Assembly: GCA_035430005.1 (NCBI GenBank)
Contig: DAOMFV010000004.1
Coordinates: 1-64,000, forward strand
Length of the DNA stretch: 64,000 nt
DNA from: JAEUIE01 sp035430005
GTDB taxonomy: Bacteria > Planctomycetota > Planctomycetia > Gemmatales > HRBIN36
Direction: 5' to 3'
Shown here one piece after another: positions 35,468-44,759 of this stretch; position 1 is the first letter of the stretch; every line of letters starts with the position of its first letter. The notes beneath the pieces were generated by a model. It saw only the letters and a list, made by a program, of their open reading frames with translations. It did no database searches and was not told the DNA's origin. The position numbers and the translations under genes are program-made.

Positions 35468-38452
35468 ATGGTTCCCCGTACCAGCATCGTGCTTTTGATC
35501 AGTGGCTTGTTCATCGGCCTGGCTTCGACCGCCCCCGCTGATCCACCAGCCCAGTTCGACCTCGCCAAGCATGTGCAACTACCGCCCGGCTTCGTCATCG
35601 AGAAGATCGCCGGGCCGCCGTTAGTGAAGCATCCGCTGCACGTTACTTTCGATGATAAAGACCGCTGTTACGTTACCGAAATGGCTGGGGTCAATCGCAA
35701 CCGGCAGGAACTCGAGAAGGAACTGCCCAACGGCATCAGGCGGCTGACCAGCAGTAAAAACGATGGCGTCTACGATCAGGCGACGCAGTTTGCTGACAAG
35801 ATGACCTTCCCCGCCGGCATCCTCTGGCACCAGGGAGCGATCTACACCACCTCGTTCCCCTATTTGTGGAAGTTGATCGACAAAGACGATGATGGCATCG
35901 CCGATGAACGCATCCCTCTCGTCGGCAAGTTTGGCTCCGTTGGCAACGCTGCTGATCTACACGGCCCACAACTCGGCCCCGATGGCTGGCTCTACTTCTG
36001 CAACGGCCGCAATGGGCATAGCGTGACGCTGGGCGATGGTACCAAGTTAGAAGGCCGAGCGTCGGGCCTGTATCGCTGCAAGACCGATGGCAGCGGACTG
36101 GAACGAGTCTTCGCCGGCGGTATGGATAATCCGGTCGAGGTCGCCTTCACCCCGGCCGGCGAACCGCTGGTCTGTACGAACCTCATCCTCAATAGCCCCC
36201 GCCATGATGGCATTCTCTTCGGCCTCGAAGGAGCGGTCTATCCTTACGATGTACGAGCAGTCAAAGAGTTGAAGTGGACGGGGCAGTACCTGCCCATCAT
36301 GGGGGAACTCGGTTGGGTGGCGGTGTCGAGCATTGTGCGTCTGGACGCGTTATTCAGCAAATGGGGAGACAACTACAAGGACAAATACTACACAGCAGAG
36401 TTTAACACTCACAGTGTTCGTTCACATACCATCACACGCAATGGAGCCAGTTTCACTCTAAAGTCAGAGCCGTTCCTGACGTGTACTCATCCAGATTTCC
36501 ATCCGACACAAATACTGCAAGGCCCAGATGGCAATATGATTCTCGTTGACACAGGTGGATGGTTCCGCAATGGTTGTCCCACCTCGCAGATTTCCAAGCC
36601 CAATGTGGAAGGGGGCATATATCGCATCAAAAGAAAGAGAGAACCACAATCAGGCAACCCAGTGCAGATTGATACGATCACAACCATACATAAGCCGGAA
36701 GAGCAACTATCGAACTTTTGGGCCGACGCTCGATCCCTCTCCGAAAAGGTCGACCCCAAGAAGATGGCTGATTTTCGGCGTTACCTCAACCATAGATTGG
36801 ACATTCAACTCACCGCCCTCCGTTTCATCGGACAGTACCGTGACACCGAGGCAGCAGAAGCTGTCATCAAGTTGCTTGAACACGAGCACCCCGCGATTCG
36901 ACGAGAAGCAGCGCAGACCTTGGGGCGATTGAAGAGTGCTGATGCAGTCGTGCCCCTCGTCAAGGCTCTCGAAACCGCCGACGATCCCTTCCTTGAACAT
37001 GCCCTGATCTATGCCCTCACTCGCATCCAGCAGCCGGGATCCACCTCTGCTGGTCTGGGCCATACTTCGGCAAGGGTGCAGCGCGGGGTGCTCATCGCTC
37101 TCGATCAAATGGGGGACAACGCCCTCTCCTGGGATGCTGTCGCCCCTATGCTCCAGACCAGCGATGCCCGTTTGAAAGAAGCTGCCCTCGATGTCGTCGC
37201 CCGCCGGCCACAGTGGGTCACCGATCTTGCTGACTACGTCGATCGGGAACTCAACAAAAAGAACCTCGATGACAGCCGATTGACCGGCCTCAAGAACCTG
37301 ATCATCGCCCTCGCTCCCCAGGGCCGGATGCAGCAACTCATCGCTGATCGGCTCGCCTGTGAGGATACCACCGGCAACGTCCGTTACATCATCCTCGAAG
37401 CAATGGCTCAGGCTGATCTCTCCAAATGGCCACAACTCTGGAACGGGCCGCTCAAGTCGTTCCTGGGCGAAAAGAAGTACGATCACGATCTCATCATGCA
37501 AGCGGTGCTGGCTGCGGGAGCAGGCAGCAAAGGGGTGTTCGACAAGGAACTGATGGCTATAGCCGAGACTGCTGACCGACCGATGGCGGTCCGACTGGCT
37601 GCGGCAGGAATTGCACTCCAGGAAGGAAAGCCCGTCAGTGATTCTTTTGTCGGCCATCTGCTTCATGCTCTTCGACCCGATGAAGAGCCAGCGATTCGAC
37701 TGGCAGCGGCGAAGGCAATCAGTGTCGCCCATTTCAACCCGGCACAGCTCACCGCCCTGACAAAGCCGATCAAGCTGGCTGGGCCACTGGAACTGTCTCT
37801 GCTGCTGGGACCGTGGGAGTTCTCTTCCGATGGCGCTGACTATGCAGTGCTCGTGCAGGCGCTCGATACCGCCCCCGGCTTGGCAGCGGTACCACTCGAT
37901 CGGTTGCAGAAGCTCGTCAAGAAGTTCCCCTCGGAGTTGCGTAGCCGAGCCGAGATGCTGCTCAAGAAAGGCAGGCCCGACCTCGCTGCTCAACAGGCCC
38001 GGCTCGAACAACTCAGGCCACTGCTTACCAGTGGTGACATCAAGAAAGGTCGAGAACTCTTCTTCGGCCCCAAGGCAGTCTGCTCCACCTGTCATCGGAT
38101 TGGTACCGAGGGTGGATTGATTGGACCCAACCTTAGCATCATCGGGGCCATCCGTACCCGTGCTGATCTGCTCGAATCGGTCGTCTTCCCCAGTGCCTCC
38201 CTGGCCCGTGGCTTCGAGACAATGGTCATCGTTACCAAGTCAGGCAGAACAATCACGGGCGTCATGACACGGGAAACCGCTGATGCCCTCGTCCTCACAA
38301 GCAGCCAGCGGGTCGATCAGAAAGTGTTGCGGAACGATATTGAAGAGATGACAGCCTCACCTGTCTCGACGATGCCGGCTGGGATCGATCAGACTCTTAA
38401 CCCCGATGAACTGCGTGATCTATTGGCTTACCTCGAAAGCTTGAAGAAATAG
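35468..38452 (+). CDS. PVC-type haem-binding membrane-bound dehydrogenase with HEAT repeats
   Basis: From ATG 35468 the product is 994 residues with a signal peptide (cleavage near STAPA-DP). An N-terminal beta-propeller (about 25-400: LPPGFVIEKIAGPPLVKHPLHVTFDD, DNPVEVAFTPAGEPL, DGNMILVDTGGWFRNGCP) is of the glucose/sorbosone-dehydrogenase type. Helical HEAT-like repeats follow (about 440-850). The last 130 residues hold a haem-binding VCSTCHRIG motif (C-x2-C-H) and the PVC-specific C-terminus ending ELRDLLAYLESLKK. It probably oxidises a sugar-like substrate in the periplasm and passes electrons to its c-type haem; the substrate is unknown. Two further genes follow closely on the same strand. 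Confidence 0.93.
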   Translation: MVPRTSIVLLISGLFIGLASTAPADPPAQFDLAKHVQLPPGFVIEKIAGPPLVKHPLHVTFDDKDRCYVTEMAGVNRNRQELEKELPNGIRRLTSSKNDGVYDQATQFADKMTFPAGILWHQGAIYTTSFPYLWKLIDKDDDGIADERIPLVGKFGSVGNAADLHGPQLGPDGWLYFCNGRNGHSVTLGDGTKLEGRASGLYRCKTDGSGLERVFAGGMDNPVEVAFTPAGEPLVCTNLILNSPRHDGILFGLEGAVYPYDVRAVKELKWTGQYLPIMGELGWVAVSSIVRLDALFSKWGDNYKDKYYTAEFNTHSVRSHTITRNGASFTLKSEPFLTCTHPDFHPTQILQGPDGNMILVDTGGWFRNGCPTSQISKPNVEGGIYRIKRKREPQSGNPVQIDTITTIHKPEEQLSNFWADARSLSEKVDPKKMADFRRYLNHRLDIQLTALRFIGQYRDTEAAEAVIKLLEHEHPAIRREAAQTLGRLKSADAVVPLVKALETADDPFLEHALIYALTRIQQPGSTSAGLGHTSARVQRGVLIALDQMGDNALSWDAVAPMLQTSDARLKEAALDVVARRPQWVTDLADYVDRELNKKNLDDSRLTGLKNLIIALAPQGRMQQLIADRLACEDTTGNVRYIILEAMAQADLSKWPQLWNGPLKSFLGEKKYDHDLIMQAVLAAGAGSKGVFDKELMAIAETADRPMAVRLAAAGIALQEGKPVSDSFVGHLLHALRPDEEPAIRLAAAKAISVAHFNPAQLTALTKPIKLAGPLELSLLLGPWEFSSDGADYAVLVQALDTAPGLAAVPLDRLQKLVKKFPSELRSRAEMLLKKGRPDLAAQQARLEQLRPLLTSGDIKKGRELFFGPKAVCSTCHRIGTEGGLIGPNLSIIGAIRTRADLLESVVFPSASLARGFETMVIVTKSGRTITGVMTRETADALVLTSSQRVDQKVLRNDIEEMTASPVSTMPAGIDQTLNPDELRDLLAYLESLKK

Positions 38453-38457
38453 CACCG

Positions 38458-39768
38458 ATGCAACTTACCTTGGAACAAGTGCTCCAGATGGCACCCGATG
38501 AGGCGAGCGCCAAGGCGGGGAAAGCGCTGCAACTCGCCAAGCATTGGCAGAGCCTGGGGCAGAATGATCAGGTCCTCTGGGGCGAGTGCCAGGGCAGCGC
38601 CCTCTACCAGGTAAGGGTTGATCTCAGCAACCTCGGCTACAAGTGCAGTTGCCCCAGTCGCAAGTTTCCGTGCAAACATGTGCTGGGGCTATTCCTGCTG
38701 GCTGTGACCAATCGCAGCGCATTCCTGGAGCAGTCTTCACCACCCTGGGTCGCTGAATGGCTGACCAAACGGCTTGAAGCAACCGGCAAAAAGGAAGGCA
38801 AGGCTGCGGAGAAGGAACTCAAGCCAGTCGATGAGAAGGCCCAACAGAAACGGGCTGAGCAGCGTCATGAACGAGTGTGCGATGGTCTGGAACGACTCGA
38901 TTTGTGGATGAAAGACCTGGTGCGAGGCGGGTTGGCGGGTCTCGAAACCAAAGGCGCTGCCCTTTGGGATGAACAGGCACGTCGGCTAGTGGATGCTCAA
39001 GCTCCCGGCCTTGCCCTGCGTGTACGCCGACTCGGCGAACTGCCAGGCAGCGGGCCAGAATGGCCACGATTGCTGCTGGGAGAGTTGGGGCGCATCAAGC
39101 TCGCTCTACGTGCCTTCGAGCAAATCGAACAACTGGAACCATCGCTAGCCAATGATCTACGGCAGTGGATTGGATGGACGATCACCAGTCAAGAACTCGA
39201 AAAGGTCGGGGAGAAAGTCATCGATGACTGGCTCATCCTCGGTCAATGGATCGATGAGGAAGACAAATTGCGGGTACAGCGGACGTGGTGTCTGGGCCAG
39301 GCATCAAAGCGACTCACACTGATGCTACAGTTCGTCATCGGGCCCACCTCCTTCCCTATTCCGCTGCTACCCGGCACCCAGCAGCGGGGAGCGATGATTT
39401 GTTACCCAGGAAGCGGTCGGCAGCGTGCCCAGTTTGCATTTCGAGAGGAACAGGCGGTTCCGATCAAATCGAGCTTTGCCGGTCACGCCACCATCGAAGC
39501 TTTTCTCCTCAGCGTGGCAGTTGATTTAGCTCGTCAGCCCTGGCTTCAGGCGTTCGGGTGTTTACTCAACCAGGTGACGCTGGCTCGATCACAAGAACGC
39601 TGGTTCCTTCGAGACAGCACCGGTCAATCGCTGCCTCTGATCGACTTTGATGCCTGGAAGCTGCTCGCCCTCTCCGGGGGGCATCCGTTCGACCTCGCCG
39701 GCGAATGGGATGGCATCAAGCTGCGGCCTCTCGGTGTCTTCCTCAATGGGAGCTATCGACTCATCTGA
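38458..39768 (+). CDS. SWIM zinc-finger protein
   Basis: The 436-residue protein has a SWIM zinc finger near the N-terminus: YKCSCPSRKFPCKHVLGLFL (about 61-80, CxCx(n)CxH), a fold that binds nucleic acid or protein. A charged linker (KKEGKAAEKELKPVDEKAQQKRAEQ) and a large all-helical domain follow. It starts 5 nt after the dehydrogenase stop and its own stop overlaps the next start by one nt (TGATG), so the three genes form an operon. In other bacteria SWIM proteins of this type sit with DUF5691, MoxR-type AAA and VWA genes; here only DUF5691 is present. Confidence 0.85.
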   Translation: MQLTLEQVLQMAPDEASAKAGKALQLAKHWQSLGQNDQVLWGECQGSALYQVRVDLSNLGYKCSCPSRKFPCKHVLGLFLLAVTNRSAFLEQSSPPWVAEWLTKRLEATGKKEGKAAEKELKPVDEKAQQKRAEQRHERVCDGLERLDLWMKDLVRGGLAGLETKGAALWDEQARRLVDAQAPGLALRVRRLGELPGSGPEWPRLLLGELGRIKLALRAFEQIEQLEPSLANDLRQWIGWTITSQELEKVGEKVIDDWLILGQWIDEEDKLRVQRTWCLGQASKRLTLMLQFVIGPTSFPIPLLPGTQQRGAMICYPGSGRQRAQFAFREEQAVPIKSSFAGHATIEAFLLSVAVDLARQPWLQAFGCLLNQVTLARSQERWFLRDSTGQSLPLIDFDAWKLLALSGGHPFDLAGEWDGIKLRPLGVFLNGSYRLI

Positions 39769-41330
39769 TGGATACTCTTCTCAAAACAGCACTGGTAGGC
39801 ACCGGCAAGTATGCGGAGATCAAACTCGATGATGGACACGATGTCGGTGCACTCATCAAGTCAATGTTGATTACCGATCAGGAGGAACAGCTGCTGCTGG
39901 CGGCGGGGGGCTACACGATCTATCAGCAGGCCGGACTAGTTCCAATGGATGTTGCAGTATTAGAGCCGGCACCACCGTCGCTGAAAGTGTTACGGTCGCA
40001 CCGGCTCATCCATCTGCTCGATCAATCTATCCAGGATCAAAAGACTGATCTTCTGCAAGAGTTTCTCAAAGCGATGCAGCAGCATCGTGTCGAATTGCCC
40101 TATGAAGTGTTGCCTCAGGCTTTAAATATCACAGAAACGGTTTTGAGGGAACAACTGTTGCCGGTGCTGGGCGAGCGTGGTCGCTGGCTCAGTCAGTGGA
40201 ACCCGCGCTGGCAGTGGGTGGCGCAGGGCATTCATGCCATCACCAACCTGGATCGCACTGCACTGAGAAGAGCATGGGACGTGGGCAAGCTGGCCCAGCG
40301 GGCATTGGCTATTTCTATCATCAGGCAAGCTGACGCAGCCGAAGGACGACGATGGCTGGAAGAGACTCTGCCGCAGGAAAAGGCCGATGCCCGGGCGACA
40401 CTGGTAGAACATCTCCAGGTGGGCCTTAGCTCAGAAGATGAAGCGTTGCTGGAAAGTCTCCTCGATGATCGCAGCGAGCAGGTTAAGCAGATTGCAGCCT
40501 CCTTGCTGAAACAGTTACCTGGTTCGGCGTTTGGCCTTCGCATGCAGACACGGGCAGAAGGTATGTTGAGAAAAGAAGGAACAGGGCTGAAGACCTGTCC
40601 ACCCGATGAACTGCCCACGGACTGGTCTCGTGATGGTGTCCCCTCCAAGGTGCCGACCGGTCGTGGGAAGAAAGCCTACTGGCTCGAGATGATCTTCAGC
40701 GCGGTGCCACTGACTCTCTGGACAGCACATTTTGCATTATCTCCACAGAAGTTGCTAGTTGCGATTCAAAAGGATGAATTTGCTGACGATGTGATTCAGG
40801 GATGGACGAGAGCGACGGAGCTAGACCCGAAGGATAGCGCTGCCCGATTGGCGTGGGCTTACGCACTCTGGGACCACTGGCTGCTGCGTTGGCAGCAGGA
40901 CAAAAAGAAAAGCCAGCAGACACTCAGCCGGATGATCACGGTGCTCAAGCTGCTGCCTTCCGGCACAGCCGAGCAAAACGTGCTGCCCTTCTTGGTGATA
41001 GGCCGGCTCGATCTGGATGCGTTGATCCTGATGCTCGATGTGTTACCCCGGCCATGGTCGGTTGCATTTGCCCAACAATACCTGAAGTTAGCCAGACAGA
41101 TACTGAAGAACGAAGTGGTCGATCAGGCTCATGAATGGGGCAAGACACTGGAGATCGCCGGCAGCGCCATTCCTGAAACAGCATTCAACGCAGCACTGGC
41201 CGCCTGGGATGTGGAGCGGAAGGCCAAGAGCTGGACAGCGACAGCACTGACGCAGCAAGTCGAACGCTTTGTGGAGGTAGTCAGGCTGAGGCAGTTGTTT
41301 CTCGAGGAGATCAGGAGCGAGGTGAAGTAA
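39768..41330 (+). CDS. DUF5691-family protein
   Basis: From the ATG at 39768, fused to the SWIM gene stop (TGATG), the product is 520 residues. It begins MDTLLKTALVGTGKY, the typical DUF5691 start, and is almost wholly alpha-helical with HEAT-like segments (VEHLQVGLSSEDEALLESLLDDRSEQVKQIAASLLKQLPGSA written in two blocks around residues 205-250). The family is of unknown function and is normally encoded next to SWIM, MoxR-like and VWA proteins. No catalytic motif is visible. The longer frame to 39705 would run inside the SWIM gene. Confidence 0.85.
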   Translation: MDTLLKTALVGTGKYAEIKLDDGHDVGALIKSMLITDQEEQLLLAAGGYTIYQQAGLVPMDVAVLEPAPPSLKVLRSHRLIHLLDQSIQDQKTDLLQEFLKAMQQHRVELPYEVLPQALNITETVLREQLLPVLGERGRWLSQWNPRWQWVAQGIHAITNLDRTALRRAWDVGKLAQRALAISIIRQADAAEGRRWLEETLPQEKADARATLVEHLQVGLSSEDEALLESLLDDRSEQVKQIAASLLKQLPGSAFGLRMQTRAEGMLRKEGTGLKTCPPDELPTDWSRDGVPSKVPTGRGKKAYWLEMIFSAVPLTLWTAHFALSPQKLLVAIQKDEFADDVIQGWTRATELDPKDSAARLAWAYALWDHWLLRWQQDKKKSQQTLSRMITVLKLLPSGTAEQNVLPFLVIGRLDLDALILMLDVLPRPWSVAFAQQYLKLARQILKNEVVDQAHEWGKTLEIAGSAIPETAFNAALAAWDVERKAKSWTATALTQQVERFVEVVRLRQLFLEEIRSEVK

Positions 41331-41336
41331 AAACAA

Positions 41337-41365
41337 ACGACCGTTAGGATGGCCTCAACGGTCGT
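41337..41365 (-). terminator. Terminator between convergent genes, best on the minus strand
   Basis: A 9-bp perfect stem (ACGACCGTT / AACGGTCGT, 41337-41345 and 41357-41365) is followed on the minus strand by TTTGTTTTTAC. It should end the kinase-like gene transcript; the plus strand lacks a T tract. Confidence 0.75.
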
Positions 41366-41386
41366 GGTTGATTCAGTTGAAGTGGT

Positions 41387-42961
41387 CTACTGTCCCATGT
41401 GCAAGACGCCTGATTTAAATAGCCAGATCATCAATCCCATGGAAATGGCCATAGCAACAACGATGCTGAGTACTATGGCCACTACAAGGGTGACGGGGCT
41501 GATGCCCTGTGAAGGGGACACCTGCTGATACTGACCATACATCGGGCCGATGGAAGTGCCGCTCTGGGAACTGCGCTGATGTTGGATGCGTGGGTCTTGC
41601 TGATGCAGGCTTTCCCGCAGGGACGAGAAGCCTGAGGGAGGCACACCTTGAACCTCGGCGACCGTATCGCCATAGGAATCGCTGACAGGCTGAGGAGTCG
41701 GACGTGCGGCCGAGCGATCATACTGACCACTATTGCCCTGACGCTGCGCCGAGGAACCGGTTCGGACACCTGACTGAGCGGAGACAGGAGGCACAGCGTA
41801 GCCTGCGCCGTTGTAGCTTTCCTGCTCACCATAGGATGCGGGAACTGCTGCCGCAACCTGTCGTCCTGCCCCTTGGGCACGTTTGCCACGAGCAGCAGGA
41901 GCAGCCTGTTGCACCATTGAAGCGACGACCATCGCATGAGGACGTAGCGCGCTGGCGACTTCACCCATAGAGCCAAAGCGTTCGCTGGGCTCCTTGGTCA
42001 TTAGCCGATCAATGATTTCAATCACTTCTTCAGGACAATCGGGAGCCAACTCGGCAATGGCCCTGGGTTGCTTGGTCTGGTGGGCCATCATCTTCTCGAC
42101 GGCATTATTGCCGGGGAAAGGATACTGACCGGTAAGACAGAAGTAGAGGATGCAGCCGAGGCTGTATTGGTCGGAAGGATACGACATGCTGGCAGGATCC
42201 ATGATCCCTTCCGGACTGGCACAATCTAGACCAGAAGCCAGAGTGTTAGCGCTCGACATGGTATCGACGACCGATTCACCGCTTTCGGATTCAAGCAGGA
42301 GCGAGCCGACGCCAAAATCGAGAATCTTCACTCGCTGATCGGGAGTGATCATTACGTTCGAAGGCTTGAGCAGCCCATGAAGGATAGTTCGTTGATGTGA
42401 GGCTTCAAGACCTTCAGCAGCAAGCATACCGAACAGTGCTACTTCGGGAGCGGGAAGCCGGCCCTGACGCTCGACCAACTTGTTGAGCGGTTCACCTTCA
42501 ACGAGCGGCCAGGCAAGGTAATGCATGGCACCGGCTGTGCCAACATCAACAAAAGGAACTACAGCCTGGTGGTTGAACTGTTCGAAGTCCCTTACCTTGC
42601 GGCGGGCCAGCCTGATGTTCCACATGCTTCGCCGAGGTAACACTTTTACGGCGTACCATTCGTTGTTCACCTTGGACTTGGCTTTGTAGACCGTGCCCAT
42701 AGTGCCTGAACCAAGAATATCATGAACAATGAAGGAGCCAAGCACGAGCCCCTGGCTCTTCCCATTGAGGAGGCTATCTGCCTGGAACCGGGTCAGGATC
42801 GTTTGATCGACCAGATGGGCAGCTAGCTCCGCTGGCTCAGCCTTTGGATGGCGTGCCATGTAGTCAGCGACCAACTGTTCCAGCTTGCCTCGTTCGACGA
42901 GATTGCTGCGTCGTAAATCCCAAACAAACCATTCGCATGCGCCCAATTCGGCAGTCATCAT
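41387..42961 (-). CDS. Tail-anchored probable pseudokinase (Hanks type)
   Basis: From ATG 42961 (GAGGTGG upstream) the product is 524 residues. The kinase domain (about 75-340) has LGSGTMGTVYKA (glycine loop), YAVKVL (ATP Lys), LDFGVG (DFG) and SPEG, but the catalytic loop reads HGLLKPSN (residues 195-202), so the HRD Asp is replaced by Leu197. It could bind ATP but is unlikely to transfer phosphate. A long Gln/Ser/Pro-rich linker (about 350-490) leads to one C-terminal membrane helix (about 495-520: VTLVVAIVLSIVVAMAISMG). An N-terminal region of about 70 residues precedes the kinase fold. A signalling scaffold role is an inference. Confidence 0.85.
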   Translation of the reverse strand: MMTAELGACEWFVWDLRRSNLVERGKLEQLVADYMARHPKAEPAELAAHLVDQTILTRFQADSLLNGKSQGLVLGSFIVHDILGSGTMGTVYKAKSKVNNEWYAVKVLPRRSMWNIRLARRKVRDFEQFNHQAVVPFVDVGTAGAMHYLAWPLVEGEPLNKLVERQGRLPAPEVALFGMLAAEGLEASHQRTILHGLLKPSNVMITPDQRVKILDFGVGSLLLESESGESVVDTMSSANTLASGLDCASPEGIMDPASMSYPSDQYSLGCILYFCLTGQYPFPGNNAVEKMMAHQTKQPRAIAELAPDCPEEVIEIIDRLMTKEPSERFGSMGEVASALRPHAMVVASMVQQAAPAARGKRAQGAGRQVAAAVPASYGEQESYNGAGYAVPPVSAQSGVRTGSSAQRQGNSGQYDRSAARPTPQPVSDSYGDTVAEVQGVPPSGFSSLRESLHQQDPRIQHQRSSQSGTSIGPMYGQYQQVSPSQGISPVTLVVAIVLSIVVAMAISMGLMIWLFKSGVLHMGQ

Positions 42962-43357
42962 GGGCAGGCCACCTCGTATTGTGGACTCAATCTGGAACGT
43001 GGAAGAAACATCGGCTAATGCCGAGACCGCTGGGGGCGATGCCTCCACGTCTAGTCGCAGGGCTTCTGCGCTACGTCATTAGCTTAGGTCACAGTCTCTA
43101 GAATGTACAAGGAAAGAACGAAAATCTTGGTTGAATCGATACATACCGAGGATTTTAGGCGATGTAGCGGGCAGTCTGTACTGCCTGCGCAAGGCGTAAC
43201 GTTCATTTTCGCTAAGATTCAAATGAACGAAGAGCCAAGACCAAGCGTAATACTTTCACGTCACTTTCTATCGTTCCAGCTGGAAAACATAGGCGGAACG
43301 TAAAGAAGTCCTTATTCTGACTGGGTTCGAGTCTCATCAACATCTTATATCCAACAG
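42962..43357. other. Divergent spacer between kinase-like and permease genes
   Basis: The spacer between the divergent genes must hold both promoters. A 66-residue frame from 43103 has no ribosome-binding site or protein-like composition. A GGGTTCGAGTC near 43323 resembles a tRNA T-loop but cannot be extended into a cloverleaf. Confidence 0.4.
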
Positions 43358-44353
43358 GTGGGTAAGCTTCGCATGGCAGCTATTGTAACTCTTGTAATAA
43401 TGCTCCTCCTTTTTGCGATGCTCATTTACTTTGCCGTTGGTCCGCTTCCTACCAAAATGCTGGCTGTCGCTCAGGCGGCATACAAGGAATCCATCCGACA
43501 ACCTCTATTTTGGTTTCTACTCATCTCGATGATCTTCCTGATGGGGCTGTCAATCTTTCTGCCTTATTACACCTTCGGCGAAGATTTGAAGATGCTCAAA
43601 GAACTCCAGCTTTCGGCTATTCTCCTGCCTCCACTCATTTTGACGCTGTTCACCGCGGCTCTGTCGGTCTCAGAAGAAATCGAAGGGCGCACTGCCGTTA
43701 CGCTACTATCAAAACCAGTGGCTCGCCGTGACTTTCTGATTGGAAAGTATATAGGCATTCTCGCATCGGCTCTATTGATGATCTTGATTCTCACACTAGA
43801 GATAGGCTGGACCATTAACACCAAGATCGATTATGACCGTCTTCTGGAAGACATGTCGAGCAAACCAGAAGAACAAGGCTACCTGGATTCGTTGATGGAA
43901 CTACGGGGGATCTCTATCCATTTCCCGGATGTCATGCAGGAAGGCGTCATCTACGTCCTGCGCATTTTCATGGTGATTGGGCTTCTATCGGCCGGCCCAT
44001 TCTGCGCTTTCTGTCAGGTAGCGATCATGACAGCGATTACCGTGGCCCTGGCGACGCGTTTGCCGTTTGTGTTAAATATCTTTATAGGCTTGGTGATCTT
44101 CTTCATTGGCAATCTGGTTCCGGTGCTCAAGAACCAGGCGGGCGATATTCCTCTGGTTAAGTTCGTCGCGGAACTCTTTGGTTTTATCTTACCTTCACTG
44201 AACTATTTTAAAATTGAATCAGCCCTGTCCAGCGGATTGATCATCGTCCCTTGGGGAGCCTATACCTGGCAAGTTGGCCTACATGCTTTGATTTATTGCA
44301 CCATTGCCATGCTCATTGGGTTGCTGTTATTTGAAGATCGGGATGTGGCGTAG
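43358..44353 (+). CDS. ABC-2-type transporter permease
   Basis: The 331-residue integral membrane protein (start GTG 43358, or ATG 43373) has about seven hydrophobic segments. ILTLFTAALSVSEEIEGRTAVTLLSKPVARRDFLIGKYIG (given here as the region around residues 88-128) holds the conserved signature of ABC-2 permeases, including the SEEIEGRT and KP-R-fl-GK elements. The extracytoplasmic loop around 150-190 is charged. The ATP-binding subunit is normally adjacent, but no such gene is here, so this is an orphan permease that must pair with a component elsewhere. The substrate is unknown. Confidence 0.85.
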   Translation: MGKLRMAAIVTLVIMLLLFAMLIYFAVGPLPTKMLAVAQAAYKESIRQPLFWFLLISMIFLMGLSIFLPYYTFGEDLKMLKELQLSAILLPPLILTLFTAALSVSEEIEGRTAVTLLSKPVARRDFLIGKYIGILASALLMILILTLEIGWTINTKIDYDRLLEDMSSKPEEQGYLDSLMELRGISIHFPDVMQEGVIYVLRIFMVIGLLSAGPFCAFCQVAIMTAITVALATRLPFVLNIFIGLVIFFIGNLVPVLKNQAGDIPLVKFVAELFGFILPSLNYFKIESALSSGLIIVPWGAYTWQVGLHALIYCTIAMLIGLLLFEDRDVA

Positions 44354-44759
44354 CTTCGGACTGGATGTAAGAGGATGGTTAAGAGTTCCACTTCTTGTCC
44401 AACTAAGTTCTTATGCAGAAACAATGGGTGGTGGCCAGACATTCCTGATTCCTGTCTGGCCGGCACAGGCAAGAATGTCTGTCCCACCTAACGACCTATG
44501 TGACATTACTTAGCTTGATCTATTTTTAGGGAAATGCGCAAGCCCCTTGATCTGCTGCGTATAATGCGGCGTGTAGTGCATGCCGTGGGGAACGACGGCT
44601 CCAGCTACCACCGAGCAACGCTCGGCATCTTCCTCTGAGGCTTGCCCCTCCGGTTTGGTTCCCACCCACCAATAACCCCCGCGCGAACCAACCCCTTCAT
44701 TCAAGGCTCTGTCCTTTCTGTGCTTTGCACTCAGGACTAAGCACTCAGGACTTGGAACC
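44354..44759. other. Spacer carrying repeats upstream of the AAA ATPase gene
   Basis: This region holds an inverted-repeat element at 44426-44488 (listed separately), a CCGAG-n-CTCGG hairpin near 44619, and a tandem-like duplication of GCACTCAGGACT just before the AAA start. A TATAAT near 44560 lacks a properly spaced -35. Confidence 0.5.
44426..44488. repeat. Imperfect inverted repeat of GTGG-CCAGACATTC type
   Basis: GGTGGCCAGACATTCCTG at the left is an imperfect complement of CAAGAATGTCTGTCCCACC at the right, with an inner CCAGACA/TGTCTGG stem. It looks like a dispersed palindromic element and not a terminator. Confidence 0.6.

Noticed and set aside
36707..38095. 462-residue minus-strand open frame
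   Set aside because: It is antisense to the HEAT/haem part of the dehydrogenase and has no independent support.
43103..43303. 66-residue plus-strand frame
   Set aside because: No supporting start signal or protein-like features in a divergent promoter spacer.
43315..43345. tRNA-like T-loop sequence
   Set aside because: GGGTTCGAGTC resembles a T-loop but no complementary T-stem, anticodon arm or acceptor stem could be drawn.
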